This document shows, in pieces, positions 44,581 through 52,084 of a stretch of 64,000 bases of DNA. The notes under the pieces are model-generated. The model worked only from the letters and a program-made list of their open reading frames with translations, made no database searches and was not told the DNA's origin. A program made the position numbers and the translations under genes. Position 1 is the first letter of the stretch, and each line of letters begins with the position of its first letter. This DNA comes from Microbacterium forte (GTDB taxonomy: Bacteria; Actinomycetota; Actinomycetes; Actinomycetales; Microbacteriaceae), in contig NZ_CP116871.1 in NCBI RefSeq assembly GCF_031885415.1, forward strand, positions 1,736,001-1,800,000, in the 5' to 3' direction.

Positions 44581-44604
44581 AAATCCCCGCGTGAGCAGGG
44601 ATTT
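44581..44604. terminator. bidirectional hairpin terminator
   Basis: Seven base pairs, AAATCCC (44581-44587) with GGGATTT (44598-44604), between the end of the UvrA-like gene (+) and tRNA-Ser (-). A/T flanks on both sides give short U runs in either direction. Confidence 0.75.
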
Positions 44605-44610
44605 CTACTG

Positions 44611-44699
44611 CGGAGACGAGGGGATTTGAACCCCTGGTCCCCGTGAGGGGACTCCACCTTAGCAGGGTGGTGCACTCGGCCGGACTATGCGACGTCTCC
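44611..44699 (-). tRNA. tRNA-Ser, anticodon GCT
   Basis: An 89-base class II tRNA on the minus strand. The acceptor stem GGAGACG pairs with CGTCTCC, the anticodon arm is CCACC-CTGCTAAG-GTGG, and a long variable arm (GTCCCC/GGGGAC) identifies serine. The T arm is CAGGGG-TTCAAAT-CCCCT. The discriminator is G. CCA is not encoded. Confidence 0.97.
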
Positions 44700-44777
44700 A
44701 GGCATCCGCTCCGTGAAGATCGGATGCACCTTGCAAGCATAACGGGTTACCGCGGCAGTCACGAATCGCCGTACCGA

Positions 44778-44882
44778 TCGTTGAGCGAGGCCCGCGAAGC
44801 GGCCCGAGACGAAACGTGGCAGGTTCCGCAGAACGGGTCGCGACGTTTCGTCTCAGTCGACTGCGTCGTCTTCGCTCAACGA
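44778..44882. repeat. large inverted repeat with conserved arm ends
   Basis: Two 40-base arms, 44778-44817 and 44843-44882, mirror each other at both ends: TCGTTGAGCGA outside (44778-44788; 44872-44882) and GAGACGAAACGT inside (44806-44817; 44843-44854). The middle 17 bases of each arm do not match. It lies in the gap between tRNA-Ser and the end of the LacI gene. The form is that of a dispersed intergenic palindromic element, and it may also end transcription of the LacI gene. Confidence 0.85.
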
Positions 44883-44893
44883 CCGGGGTCGCG

Positions 44894-45901
44894 TCAGGCT
44901 GCGCCGGAGCTCGACTCCCGCACCACGAGTTCGGGCTGGAACCGCACGCGGCGGTCGTGCTCGACCCCGTCGAGCTCTTTCAACAGCAGGTCGACCCCGG
45001 TCCAGCCGAGCAGCCTGGCCGGCTGGCGCACCGAGCTCAGCGGCACGACGGTGGCGGAGGCGAAGTCGATGTCGTCATATCCGACCATCGCGATGTCGTG
45101 GGGCACGCGGATGCCGGAGCCGAAGCTGAAAGCCTGCAGCAGCCCGACGGCGAGCAGGTCGTTCGCGGCGAAGACGGCATCCGGACGCGACTCTGCCGGA
45201 CGCGCCGCGATCGCTTCGCCCGCCGCCCGCCCCTGGAGAACGGAGAGAGCGGACTGCTCGACGATCTCGAGCGTCACATCGGGGTGGGCCGCGACCGCCG
45301 CCTGCACTCCGCGAAGACGATCGGCGACCTGCTGCACCGATTGCGGCCCGCCGACGAAGGCCAGACGACGACGCCCGGATGCGAGCAGGTGCTCGGCCGC
45401 GAGACGGCCACCCTCGACGTCGTCGACCGAGACCGACGGCAGAAGCCCCTCCTCGACCTCACGGTCGACGAGGATCACCGGCATCCCCCCGGCGGCGAAA
45501 CGATGCACGGCCGAGAGATCCTCGGAGGCGGGGGTCAGCAGCACGCCGTTGACCCGCTGTTCCTGGAAGAGCTCGAGATGCGCCAGCTGACGCTCGTCTC
45601 GTTCATCGCTGTTGCCGAGCAGCACGGTCATCCCGGCATCCGCTGCTCTGTCTTCCGCTCCCCTGACCACCTCGGCGAAGAACGGGTTGCCGATGTCGGG
45701 CACCACGAGGCCGATGCTGCGGCTGCGACCGGCGCGCAACTGCCTGGCAGCGTCGTTGCGCACGAAGCCGAGCTCCTGGATCGCCCGCTGCACGCGTTCG
45801 ACCGTCTTGGCTGACACGCGCTCCGGCTGATTGAGGACATTCGAGACGGTGCCGACCGAGACGCCGGCCGCAGCCGCGACGTCCTTCACCCCTACCGCCA
45901 T
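44894..45901 (-). CDS. LacI-family regulator of the second CUT1 locus (335 aa)
   Basis: N-terminal helix-turn-helix (VKDVAAAAGVSVGTVSNVLN) and a Peripla_BP_3-type sugar-binding domain. The recognition helix (VGTVSNVL) closely resembles that of the LacI protein at 6100-7146 (LGTVSNTL), and sites with a related CG-centred palindrome occur upstream of the transporter operon. The ATG at 45901 has GGAGG six bases upstream; the longer open frame is unsupported. It is the last gene of the operon it probably controls. Confidence 0.92.
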   Translation of the reverse strand: MAVGVKDVAAAAGVSVGTVSNVLNQPERVSAKTVERVQRAIQELGFVRNDAARQLRAGRSRSIGLVVPDIGNPFFAEVVRGAEDRAADAGMTVLLGNSDERDERQLAHLELFQEQRVNGVLLTPASEDLSAVHRFAAGGMPVILVDREVEEGLLPSVSVDDVEGGRLAAEHLLASGRRRLAFVGGPQSVQQVADRLRGVQAAVAAHPDVTLEIVEQSALSVLQGRAAGEAIAARPAESRPDAVFAANDLLAVGLLQAFSFGSGIRVPHDIAMVGYDDIDFASATVVPLSSVRQPARLLGWTGVDLLLKELDGVEHDRRVRFQPELVVRESSSGAA

Positions 45902-45944
45902 CGCCTGCCTCCGTCTGTTCGCGCGTGCGCCAACGACTACCTTC

Positions 45945-46622
45945 TCATTCCGTGCGGTGCACTCCGCGCCTGCGACGCGCGGGCACGGCGACGACGGCGA
46001 GCGCCGCACAGCCGATCCCGGCGATGAACAGCGGCGCGAGCGCCCAGGTCACGACGCCGGTGAAGACCGCGGCGGCCGCGATGTAGGCGGCGCCTGCGGC
46101 ATCCGCTCGGATGGCTGCCGGCACCTCGCGGACTGCTGCGCGCCACCCCTGCTGAGGAGACCAGGCACCCGCGGCCATCAGGATCGCGACGGCGAGAACG
46201 AGAAGCCCGGCCCAGCCGACGACCGCGATGACCTCGCCCCCGGGCAAGGCACCAGACCCGGCCAGCACGACGTCGAGCGTGAGCACTCCCGCGATCAGCG
46301 CCGCCGCAACACCGACCACGAGCGAGGGCAGGATGCCGGCACGCACGTCATCCCAGAAGAGACCTGCCCTCGAATCCTCCGCGGCGACGAAGCGACGCAG
46401 ATGACGGATGCCGGCGGCGAGCGCGATCGGCAGGGTGACGACGCCGAGGGCCACGACGGTCATCATCAGACCGATCGTGAGCACCTCGCCGAACAGACCG
46501 AACTTGGCGGTCGCCCCGGGGTTGACGCCCGGTTCGATGCCGGAGACCGTCGGGCCGGCGCCCGAGCGCGCCTCGCGCTTCGCCGCACGGTGCTCCCGGC
46601 GGTCTCCGCTGATGACCGACAT
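45945..46622 (-). CDS. DUF624/YesL-like membrane protein (225 aa)
   Basis: An Arg/Lys-rich N-terminus, then about five to six membrane spans. The segment FGLFGEVLTIGLMMTVVALG and the following P-I-A-L-A-A-G-I-R-H-L-R-R-F match the start of YesL-like proteins, which are regularly found beside CUT1 sugar transporters but have no defined function. The gene begins two bases after the permease stop, with AGGGA upstream, and is followed by the LacI gene. A role in transporter assembly or sensing is only a guess. Confidence 0.75.
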   Translation of the reverse strand: MSVISGDRREHRAAKREARSGAGPTVSGIEPGVNPGATAKFGLFGEVLTIGLMMTVVALGVVTLPIALAAGIRHLRRFVAAEDSRAGLFWDDVRAGILPSLVVGVAAALIAGVLTLDVVLAGSGALPGGEVIAVVGWAGLLVLAVAILMAAGAWSPQQGWRAAVREVPAAIRADAAGAAYIAAAAVFTGVVTWALAPLFIAGIGCAALAVVAVPARRRRGVHRTE

Positions 46623-46624
46623 GG

Positions 46625-47518
46625 CTATCCCTTCAGACCCTGCGTCGCCACACCGTCGACGAGGAAGCGCTGGAACACCACGAAGAAGAGCAGCACCGGC
46701 AACAGCGCCACGAACGAGGCCGTGACCGTGGCCCCGTAGTCCGACGTCGACGACTGGTCGTTGTACAGACGCAGCGCGATGGGCAGCGGATAGTTCTCGG
46801 GGCTCGTCAGGTAGAGCAGCGGCCCGAGGAAGTCGTTCCACGCCCAGATGAACGAGAAGATCGCGCAGGTGATCAGGGCGGGCTTGATCAGCGGCAGGAT
46901 GATCGCCCAGAAGATCCGGAAGTGACCGGCGCCGTCGATGCGTGCCGCTTCGTCCATGTCGCGCGGCATCTGGCGGATGAACTGCACGAGCAGGAAGACG
47001 AAGAACGCCTCGGTGGCCAGGAACTTCGGCAGGATCAGCGGGATGAAGGTGTCGACCCATCCGAGCTGATTGAAGATGATGTACTGCGGGATGATCACGA
47101 CGTGGAACGGCAGCAGCAGTGTGCCGATCATCGCGGCGAACAGCACCCCGAGCCCCTTGAACTGCACCCGGGCGAACGCGTAGGCGGCGAGAGCCGACGA
47201 GAGCACGGTGCCGACCACGGCGGATGCCGCGAGGATCAGCGAGTTCAGGAAGAAGCGCCACATCGGCACTCCGGCGATGCCCTCCATGACCTTGCCGTAG
47301 TTCTCGATCGTCGGCGCCTGCGGGAACAGACCGGGGTTCTGACCGAACTCGGAGTTCGGCTTGAACGTCGACAGGAACAGCCACAGCAGCGGGTAGAGCA
47401 CGACCGCGGTCAGCACGAGAAGGCCGACGAACCAGATGACGGTCTGCCAGGTCTTGCGCTTCACGCGCCGGCGAGGCGAGGGGGCGGATGCCGTGACGAC
47501 GGCTTCTGTGATGCTCAT
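46625..47518 (-). CDS. carbohydrate ABC transporter permease, MalG-like (297 aa)
   Basis: CUT1 permease with a basic N-terminus, six spans and the EAA loop at about residue 188 (D-M-D-E-A-A-R-I-D-G-A-G), followed by IFWAIILPLIKPAL. Its ATG overlaps the stop of the MalF-like gene (ATGA). With the adjacent permease and binding protein it forms an importer lacking its own ATPase gene. The substrate is unknown; the linked beta-propeller enzyme suggests a plant or algal oligosaccharide. Confidence 0.94.
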   Translation of the reverse strand: MSITEAVVTASAPSPRRRVKRKTWQTVIWFVGLLVLTAVVLYPLLWLFLSTFKPNSEFGQNPGLFPQAPTIENYGKVMEGIAGVPMWRFFLNSLILAASAVVGTVLSSALAAYAFARVQFKGLGVLFAAMIGTLLLPFHVVIIPQYIIFNQLGWVDTFIPLILPKFLATEAFFVFLLVQFIRQMPRDMDEAARIDGAGHFRIFWAIILPLIKPALITCAIFSFIWAWNDFLGPLLYLTSPENYPLPIALRLYNDQSSTSDYGATVTASFVALLPVLLFFVVFQRFLVDGVATQGLKG

Positions 47519-48516
47519 TTGTCGTCTCCCGAGTAGTGCACCCACGACCGTTGGGTGCGGAACAGGATGAAGGCGATGATCGCGACGACGATCAGCAGGA
47601 CCCACGCGATCGCTGCCGCGTAGCCCATCTGTCCGTCGGAGAATCCTCGCTTGTACAGGTACACGGTGATGAAGTTCGTCATGCCGGCGGGTCCGCCGGT
47701 GCCGTTGGAGATGATGTACGCCGAGGCGAACACCTGGAAGGCGCCGATCAGACCCAGCAGCAGGTTGAAGAACATCACCGGGGAGAGCATCGGGATGGTG
47801 ACGGCGCGGAAGCGGCGGTAGGCGTTGGCCCCGTCCATCTCGGCCGCCTCGTACAGCTCCTTCGGAATCTGCTTGAGACCGGCGAGGAAGATCACCATCG
47901 TGGCCCCGAACTGCCAGACGGCGAGCAGGATCATCATCGGGAGCACGAGGCTCGGGTTTCCGATCCACCCTCCGAGGTCGACGCCGAAGACCTGCAGACC
48001 GCTGTCGACCGGACCGTCGGACGAGAACATCGCGCGCCACACGATCGCGACCGACACGGAGCCGCCGATGAGCGACGGAGCGTAGAAGGCCGAGCGGAAG
48101 AAGCCGGCGCCCTTGTCGCGATAGTTCAGGAGCATCGCGACGCCGAGCGCCGCGGCGAGGGTGATCGGGGTGCCGATGAACACGTAGACCAGGGTGATCT
48201 GCGCCGACTGGATGAAGTTCGGGTCGCTCGTGAAGAGACGGATGTAGTTGTCCAGCCCGATCCACTTGGGCGGCTGGAAGATGTTGTACTTCGTGAAGGA
48301 GAGGTACAGAGAGTAGATCATCGGCACGGCGGTCAGGCCGAAGAAGCCGATGAGCCAGGGGGTGAGGAACGCATACCCCGTCGCGGTCTCGCGGCGCAGA
48401 CGTGCGCGCTGACCCGGTCGTGCCAGTTCCTTCTCGGGGCGTCGGCCGCTGCGCAGCGTTCGTCCTCGTCCGGACTTCTCGTCCGTGACGATCGTCCTCG
48501 TCGCCGTCGTGCTCAT
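47515..48516 (-). CDS. carbohydrate ABC transporter permease, MalF-like (333 aa)
   Basis: CUT1 permease with a long cytoplasmic Arg-rich N-terminus (about 45 residues) before the first span (YAFLTPWLIGFFGLTAVPMI). The EAA loop is near residue 222 (E-L-Y-E-A-A-E-M-D-G-A-N). It follows the binding-protein gene by 67 bases and overlaps the MalG-like gene by four. Confidence 0.94.
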   Translation of the reverse strand: MSTTATRTIVTDEKSGRGRTLRSGRRPEKELARPGQRARLRRETATGYAFLTPWLIGFFGLTAVPMIYSLYLSFTKYNIFQPPKWIGLDNYIRLFTSDPNFIQSAQITLVYVFIGTPITLAAALGVAMLLNYRDKGAGFFRSAFYAPSLIGGSVSVAIVWRAMFSSDGPVDSGLQVFGVDLGGWIGNPSLVLPMMILLAVWQFGATMVIFLAGLKQIPKELYEAAEMDGANAYRRFRAVTIPMLSPVMFFNLLLGLIGAFQVFASAYIISNGTGGPAGMTNFITVYLYKRGFSDGQMGYAAAIAWVLLIVVAIIAFILFRTQRSWVHYSGDDK

Positions 48517-48583
48517 GACAGCTCCTTCCGAAGTGTGCGGGGTGCGGTGGGCCGGGTGGAGATCACCCGGCCCACCGACGGAA

Positions 48584-49879
48584 TCACTGGTTGAGGACGA
48601 CGTCCATCTCGGAGAAGAACTGCGTCACGGCCTCGTCGACCGTCGTCGTGCCGAAGTTGAGCTCGGTGCCCAGCACGCGGAACTTCTCCTCGAGGGTGCC
48701 GTAGCCGACGATCGGCACGGGCGGGGCGTCGCCGAGGCGGTCGGCGATCGACTCCTCGTAGTCCTTGACGATCTGGCTCATCGGGTCGAGCTCAGCTGCC
48801 TCGAGAGCGGTCTCGGAGGCGGGGAGACCACGGTTGGTTCCGAAGATCTCGCCGGACTCGGGCGAGTTGACCAGGAAGTTGACGAGCGTCGCGGCCGCCT
48901 CCGGGTGCTCGGTCTTGGCCGAGATCGTGTGCAGCATCGACGGCTTCAGGTAGAGGTCCTTCTCGCCCTCCTTCGTCACGGGCGGGGCGACGAGGCCCAG
49001 CTCGGTGTAGCTCTCGCCGAGGTTGGCGAGGTAGCCCGCACCGAAGTTGTCCCACGTCATCTCGCTGGCGTTCTTCGCCGCGTCGAATGCCGTGAGCGGG
49101 TTGAGCTCCTCGACGACCTGCTGCGGCACCACGACGCCGTCGCGGATGTCATCGCCGGACTCCCAGAACTCCTTGAGGCGGTCCTCGTCGAAGCCGGGGG
49201 TGCCGTCTTCGTCGAACAGGTTCTTGCCCTCGCTGCGCAGCTGCAGCTCGAAGTTCTGGATGCGGCCGGTCCAGTCGGACCCGCCCCAGAACTCGCCTGC
49301 GCCCGCCTCGGTGACCTCATCCATCCAGTCGTCGTAGTCCTCCCAGTCGCCTCCGGCGAACTCCTCGACACCCGCGGTCTCGAGCAGCGTCGGGTTCGTG
49401 AAGACACCCCAGGCGTTGGTCGACGTGGCGATGCCGTAGGTCGTGTCGTCGACCACGCCGATGCTGAGGATGTTCTCGGGCAGCGGGTCGGTCTCGATGA
49501 CGGATCCGAGGTAGGGCTCGAGGTCGAGCAGCAGTCCGTTCTCGGAGTACTGACGAAGGTAGGAGTAGTCGAACTGCATGACGTCGGGGAGACCGCCACC
49601 GGCCGCCTCGGTCTGACGCTTCTCCCAGAACTCCGGGAATCCGAGGAAGGTCGCGTTGACCGTGATGTTCGGGTACTCCTCGTTGAACGCCTCGATCGCC
49701 TGGTTGTAGAGGTCGGCGCGGACGTCGTTGCCCCAGAAGGCGAGGTCGAGGGTGACCTTCTCGTCGGGGTCGTAGGTGGGCTCGCCCTCAGGGCTGCCGC
49801 CGCCGGCGCAGCCGGCGAGTACCAGCGCTGCGCTGGTGGCGACGGCCGCTGCGGCCGCCAGACGCTTCTTGCTGAACAT
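48584..49879 (-). CDS. sugar-binding lipoprotein of the second CUT1 transporter (431 aa)
   Basis: The signal peptide MFSKKRLAAAAAVATSAAL ends in the lipobox L-A-G-C with the lipidated cysteine at residue 24. The mature protein has the cluster-B SBP pattern (VTLDLAFWGNDVRADLYNQA; FPEFWEKRQTEAAGGGLPDV) and many Trp and acidic residues suited to sugar binding. It is the first gene of the transporter operon, with an operator-bearing promoter upstream. The ligand is unknown. Confidence 0.94.
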   Translation of the reverse strand: MFSKKRLAAAAAVATSAALVLAGCAGGGSPEGEPTYDPDEKVTLDLAFWGNDVRADLYNQAIEAFNEEYPNITVNATFLGFPEFWEKRQTEAAGGGLPDVMQFDYSYLRQYSENGLLLDLEPYLGSVIETDPLPENILSIGVVDDTTYGIATSTNAWGVFTNPTLLETAGVEEFAGGDWEDYDDWMDEVTEAGAGEFWGGSDWTGRIQNFELQLRSEGKNLFDEDGTPGFDEDRLKEFWESGDDIRDGVVVPQQVVEELNPLTAFDAAKNASEMTWDNFGAGYLANLGESYTELGLVAPPVTKEGEKDLYLKPSMLHTISAKTEHPEAAATLVNFLVNSPESGEIFGTNRGLPASETALEAAELDPMSQIVKDYEESIADRLGDAPPVPIVGYGTLEEKFRVLGTELNFGTTTVDEAVTQFFSEMDVVLNQ

Positions 49880-49965
49880 CGTTGTCCTCTCTGGTGAACG
49901 TCCTCGTTCGGCAATGCCGCGGAACGCCTGTGTCCATGTGGTGCGGGAGCGATCTCCATAGTGCG

Positions 49966-50012
49966 GGGAAAACGCTTACCTGCACGCTAATCCAGATTGA
50001 AACGTTTCGCAA
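49966..50012 (-). promoter_or_regulatory. promoter with two LacI-type operators for the second CUT1 operon
   Basis: On the minus strand TTGCGA (50012-50007), a 17-base spacer and TAGCGT (49989-49984) form a promoter. The palindrome GAAACGTTTC (49999-50008) overlaps the -35 side, and the imperfect dyad GGAAAACGCTTACC (49966-49979) lies at or after the start site. Both have the CG centre of LacI-family sites and would suit the regulator at 44894-45901. Confidence 0.7.
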
Positions 50013-50041
50013 CCGGCAATTCGCGACGACGATTACATCGA

Positions 50042-50968
50042 TTACCGCGGGATCTTCCAGTCTTTCACGACGAGGTTCCCGGCCTCGACCTCGAGACCCA
50101 ACCGATATACCGCCGCGCGCCTCCGCTCACCCGTCGCGGCGTGCACCGGTGCTGCCTCCGCGGTGGCGAAGAAGTAGAACCAGAGGTCGTCTCCGCGGTG
50201 CACCTGAGCGCCGTGATTGCCGTGCCCTCCCCCGGGAGCATGGGCGAGGATGACGGCATCCTCACCACCCTGACGGGCCCACCGGATGCCGTCTTCGGAG
50301 CGGTACACGCCCATCCCGCGCCATTCGTCGACGATCATCCACCAGAATCCGCCGAGGTCGAAGACCGTCGGCCCCTCATGGGGACGTCCGCCGATCGCGA
50401 CGCCGTCGAGACGCCAGTCGTCGAGGTCGACGGATGACGCGACCATCGTGACCGAGTCCGCCGCCTCGTCCTTGTACCAGAGGCGCCACCGTCCGTCGGG
50501 GGTGCGCGCGACCGCTGCGTCGATGACCCGATCGCTGCTCAACGCGAGCGGACCGCGTCGTTCCCAACGACGGAGGTCATCTGAGAGGTACTCGACGATC
50601 GAGCGCGCGAAACCGGGCCAGCGATCGGGGATGCCGTCGATCTCGGTGAGGTACATGCGCCAGCGCTCACCGTCCCAGACGACCTCGGGCGCCCAGTGGG
50701 TGCGGTCGACCTCGCGGGGCGGTGGCCCGGGCACGAGACCGAGGCCGGATGCCGCCGGCTCCAGAGTGCCGTCGTAGCGCCAGTCCACTCCGTCTTCCGA
50801 GGTCGCGACGCCGATGCGACTTCCGTGGATCCACGAGACCCCCGGCCCGGCGTCCTCGAGGCTCGCCCGGCGCTGTGTGTAGAACATCCACCACAGTCCG
50901 TCCGCGTCGATCACGACTCTCGGGTCGGTGACGCCGTCGTAGACGGGGTCGCGATAGAGCTCTCTCAT
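50042..50968 (-). CDS. beta-propeller glycosidase-like protein (308 aa)
   Basis: A five-bladed-propeller glycosidase-type protein of the GH43/GH117/GH130 neighbourhood. Repeated blade motifs are visible: DPRVVIDADGLWWMFYTQRR, HWAPEVVWDGERWRMYLTEI, ARTPDGRWRLWYKDE, GGFWWMIVDEWRGMGVYRS and GNHGAQVHRGDDLWFYFF. Candidate acids are the first Asp (DPRVV) and Glu in HEGPTVF. There is no signal peptide, so it probably acts on imported oligosaccharides or anhydro-sugars. It overlaps the upstream oxidoreductase gene by four bases. The exact family and substrate are uncertain. Confidence 0.75.
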   Translation of the reverse strand: MRELYRDPVYDGVTDPRVVIDADGLWWMFYTQRRASLEDAGPGVSWIHGSRIGVATSEDGVDWRYDGTLEPAASGLGLVPGPPPREVDRTHWAPEVVWDGERWRMYLTEIDGIPDRWPGFARSIVEYLSDDLRRWERRGPLALSSDRVIDAAVARTPDGRWRLWYKDEAADSVTMVASSVDLDDWRLDGVAIGGRPHEGPTVFDLGGFWWMIVDEWRGMGVYRSEDGIRWARQGGEDAVILAHAPGGGHGNHGAQVHRGDDLWFYFFATAEAAPVHAATGERRRAAVYRLGLEVEAGNLVVKDWKIPR

Positions 50969-52056
50969 CGGCGCAGATCGGTGACCGGGCTCGCGAAACC
51001 GGCGCGGTGGGTGGGGTGTGCGGCCAGGATCTCGGGAGTGATCACGGCGCCGTCAGCCGCGGCCGAAGCGTAGATCCCCGCCACGATCTCGAGCGAACGA
51101 GCAGGCGCGTCCGCGGTCGCCGGCAGCGGCCCGCCGTCGAGCAGAGCGTCGAAGACGTCACGCAGCAGCGGTTCGTGATCGCTGCGCTCCTCGGCATCCG
51201 GGAATCCCCACCCCTCGGCCTCGGATTCGAAGCCCGGCGCCGCGGTGATCCGCCAGTTCTCGTGGCCGTGCCCGTAGACATGATCGACCGTGATCGTGGC
51301 CTTCTGCGTGTCGATGCGGATCGAGCTCGTCTCTCGGGGCGACACCGCGCTGGTGATCAGCTGAGCGACCACGCCCCGGTCGAACACGATCGTCGCGGTC
51401 GAGACGTCCTCGGTTTCGGTCTCGCGGTCGAGGCGCCAGAGCCTGCCCTGCACCGACGACCAGTCGCCCAGCAGGTGCGCGAGCAGGTCGATCTGATGGA
51501 TGCCGTGACCGAGCGTCGTGCCACCGCCCTCGGTCGCCCATTTGCCGCGCCACGGCACCGCGAAGTAGTCGGCGTCGCGGAACCAGAGCGTCTGACACAC
51601 GGCGACCAGGGGGCGTCCGAGCGCGCCGCTCTGCAGCAGCGAGCGCACGTGTGCGGCGGCCGTTCCGGTGCGCTGCTGGAAGACGACCGCAAGCTGTCTG
51701 CCCGCGGCATCGGCGGCGGCCCGCATGTCGTCGAGCTCATCGAGCGACGGCGCCGGCGGCTTCTCGACGACCACGTGCGCACCCGATGCGAAAGCGGCGA
51801 GCGACTGCTCACGGTGTGGAGCCGGCGGCGTGCAGATGAGCACGACGTCGGGCTGCTCGGCGGCGAGCATCTCGTCGAGGTCACCGTAGGCGGCAGCGAT
51901 GCCGTATCTGCCGGCGAACTCCTGGGCCTTCCCGAGGCTGAGATCGGCGACGGCGACGAGCTCTGCGCGCGGGTACGCGGCGACGGCGCGGGCGTGCGAG
52001 TTGGCCACGGCTCCGGTGCCCACCAGGGCAGCGCGAAGTCTCTTGTCTGACGTCAT
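50965..52056 (-). CDS. Gfo/Idh/MocA-family oxidoreductase (363 aa)
   Basis: NAD(P)-dependent sugar dehydrogenase. Nucleotide fold LRAALVGTGAVANSHARAVA, catalytic segment HVVVEKPPAPSLDEL with E-K-P, and substrate domain GGGTTLGHGIHQIDLLAHLLG with the conserved Asp and His. It is co-translated with the propeller glycosidase, which suggests the pair handles one sugar: release followed by oxidation, or the keto-intermediate mechanism. It starts 28 bases after the ABC exporter stop, with AGGAGG just upstream of the ATG. Confidence 0.92.
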   Translation of the reverse strand: MTSDKRLRAALVGTGAVANSHARAVAAYPRAELVAVADLSLGKAQEFAGRYGIAAAYGDLDEMLAAEQPDVVLICTPPAPHREQSLAAFASGAHVVVEKPPAPSLDELDDMRAAADAAGRQLAVVFQQRTGTAAAHVRSLLQSGALGRPLVAVCQTLWFRDADYFAVPWRGKWATEGGGTTLGHGIHQIDLLAHLLGDWSSVQGRLWRLDRETETEDVSTATIVFDRGVVAQLITSAVSPRETSSIRIDTQKATITVDHVYGHGHENWRITAAPGFESEAEGWGFPDAEERSDHEPLLRDVFDALLDGGPLPATADAPARSLEIVAGIYASAAADGAVITPEILAAHPTHRAGFASPVTDLRR

Positions 52057-52084
52057 GGGTCCTCCTCAGGACGGAGAGTCGGGG

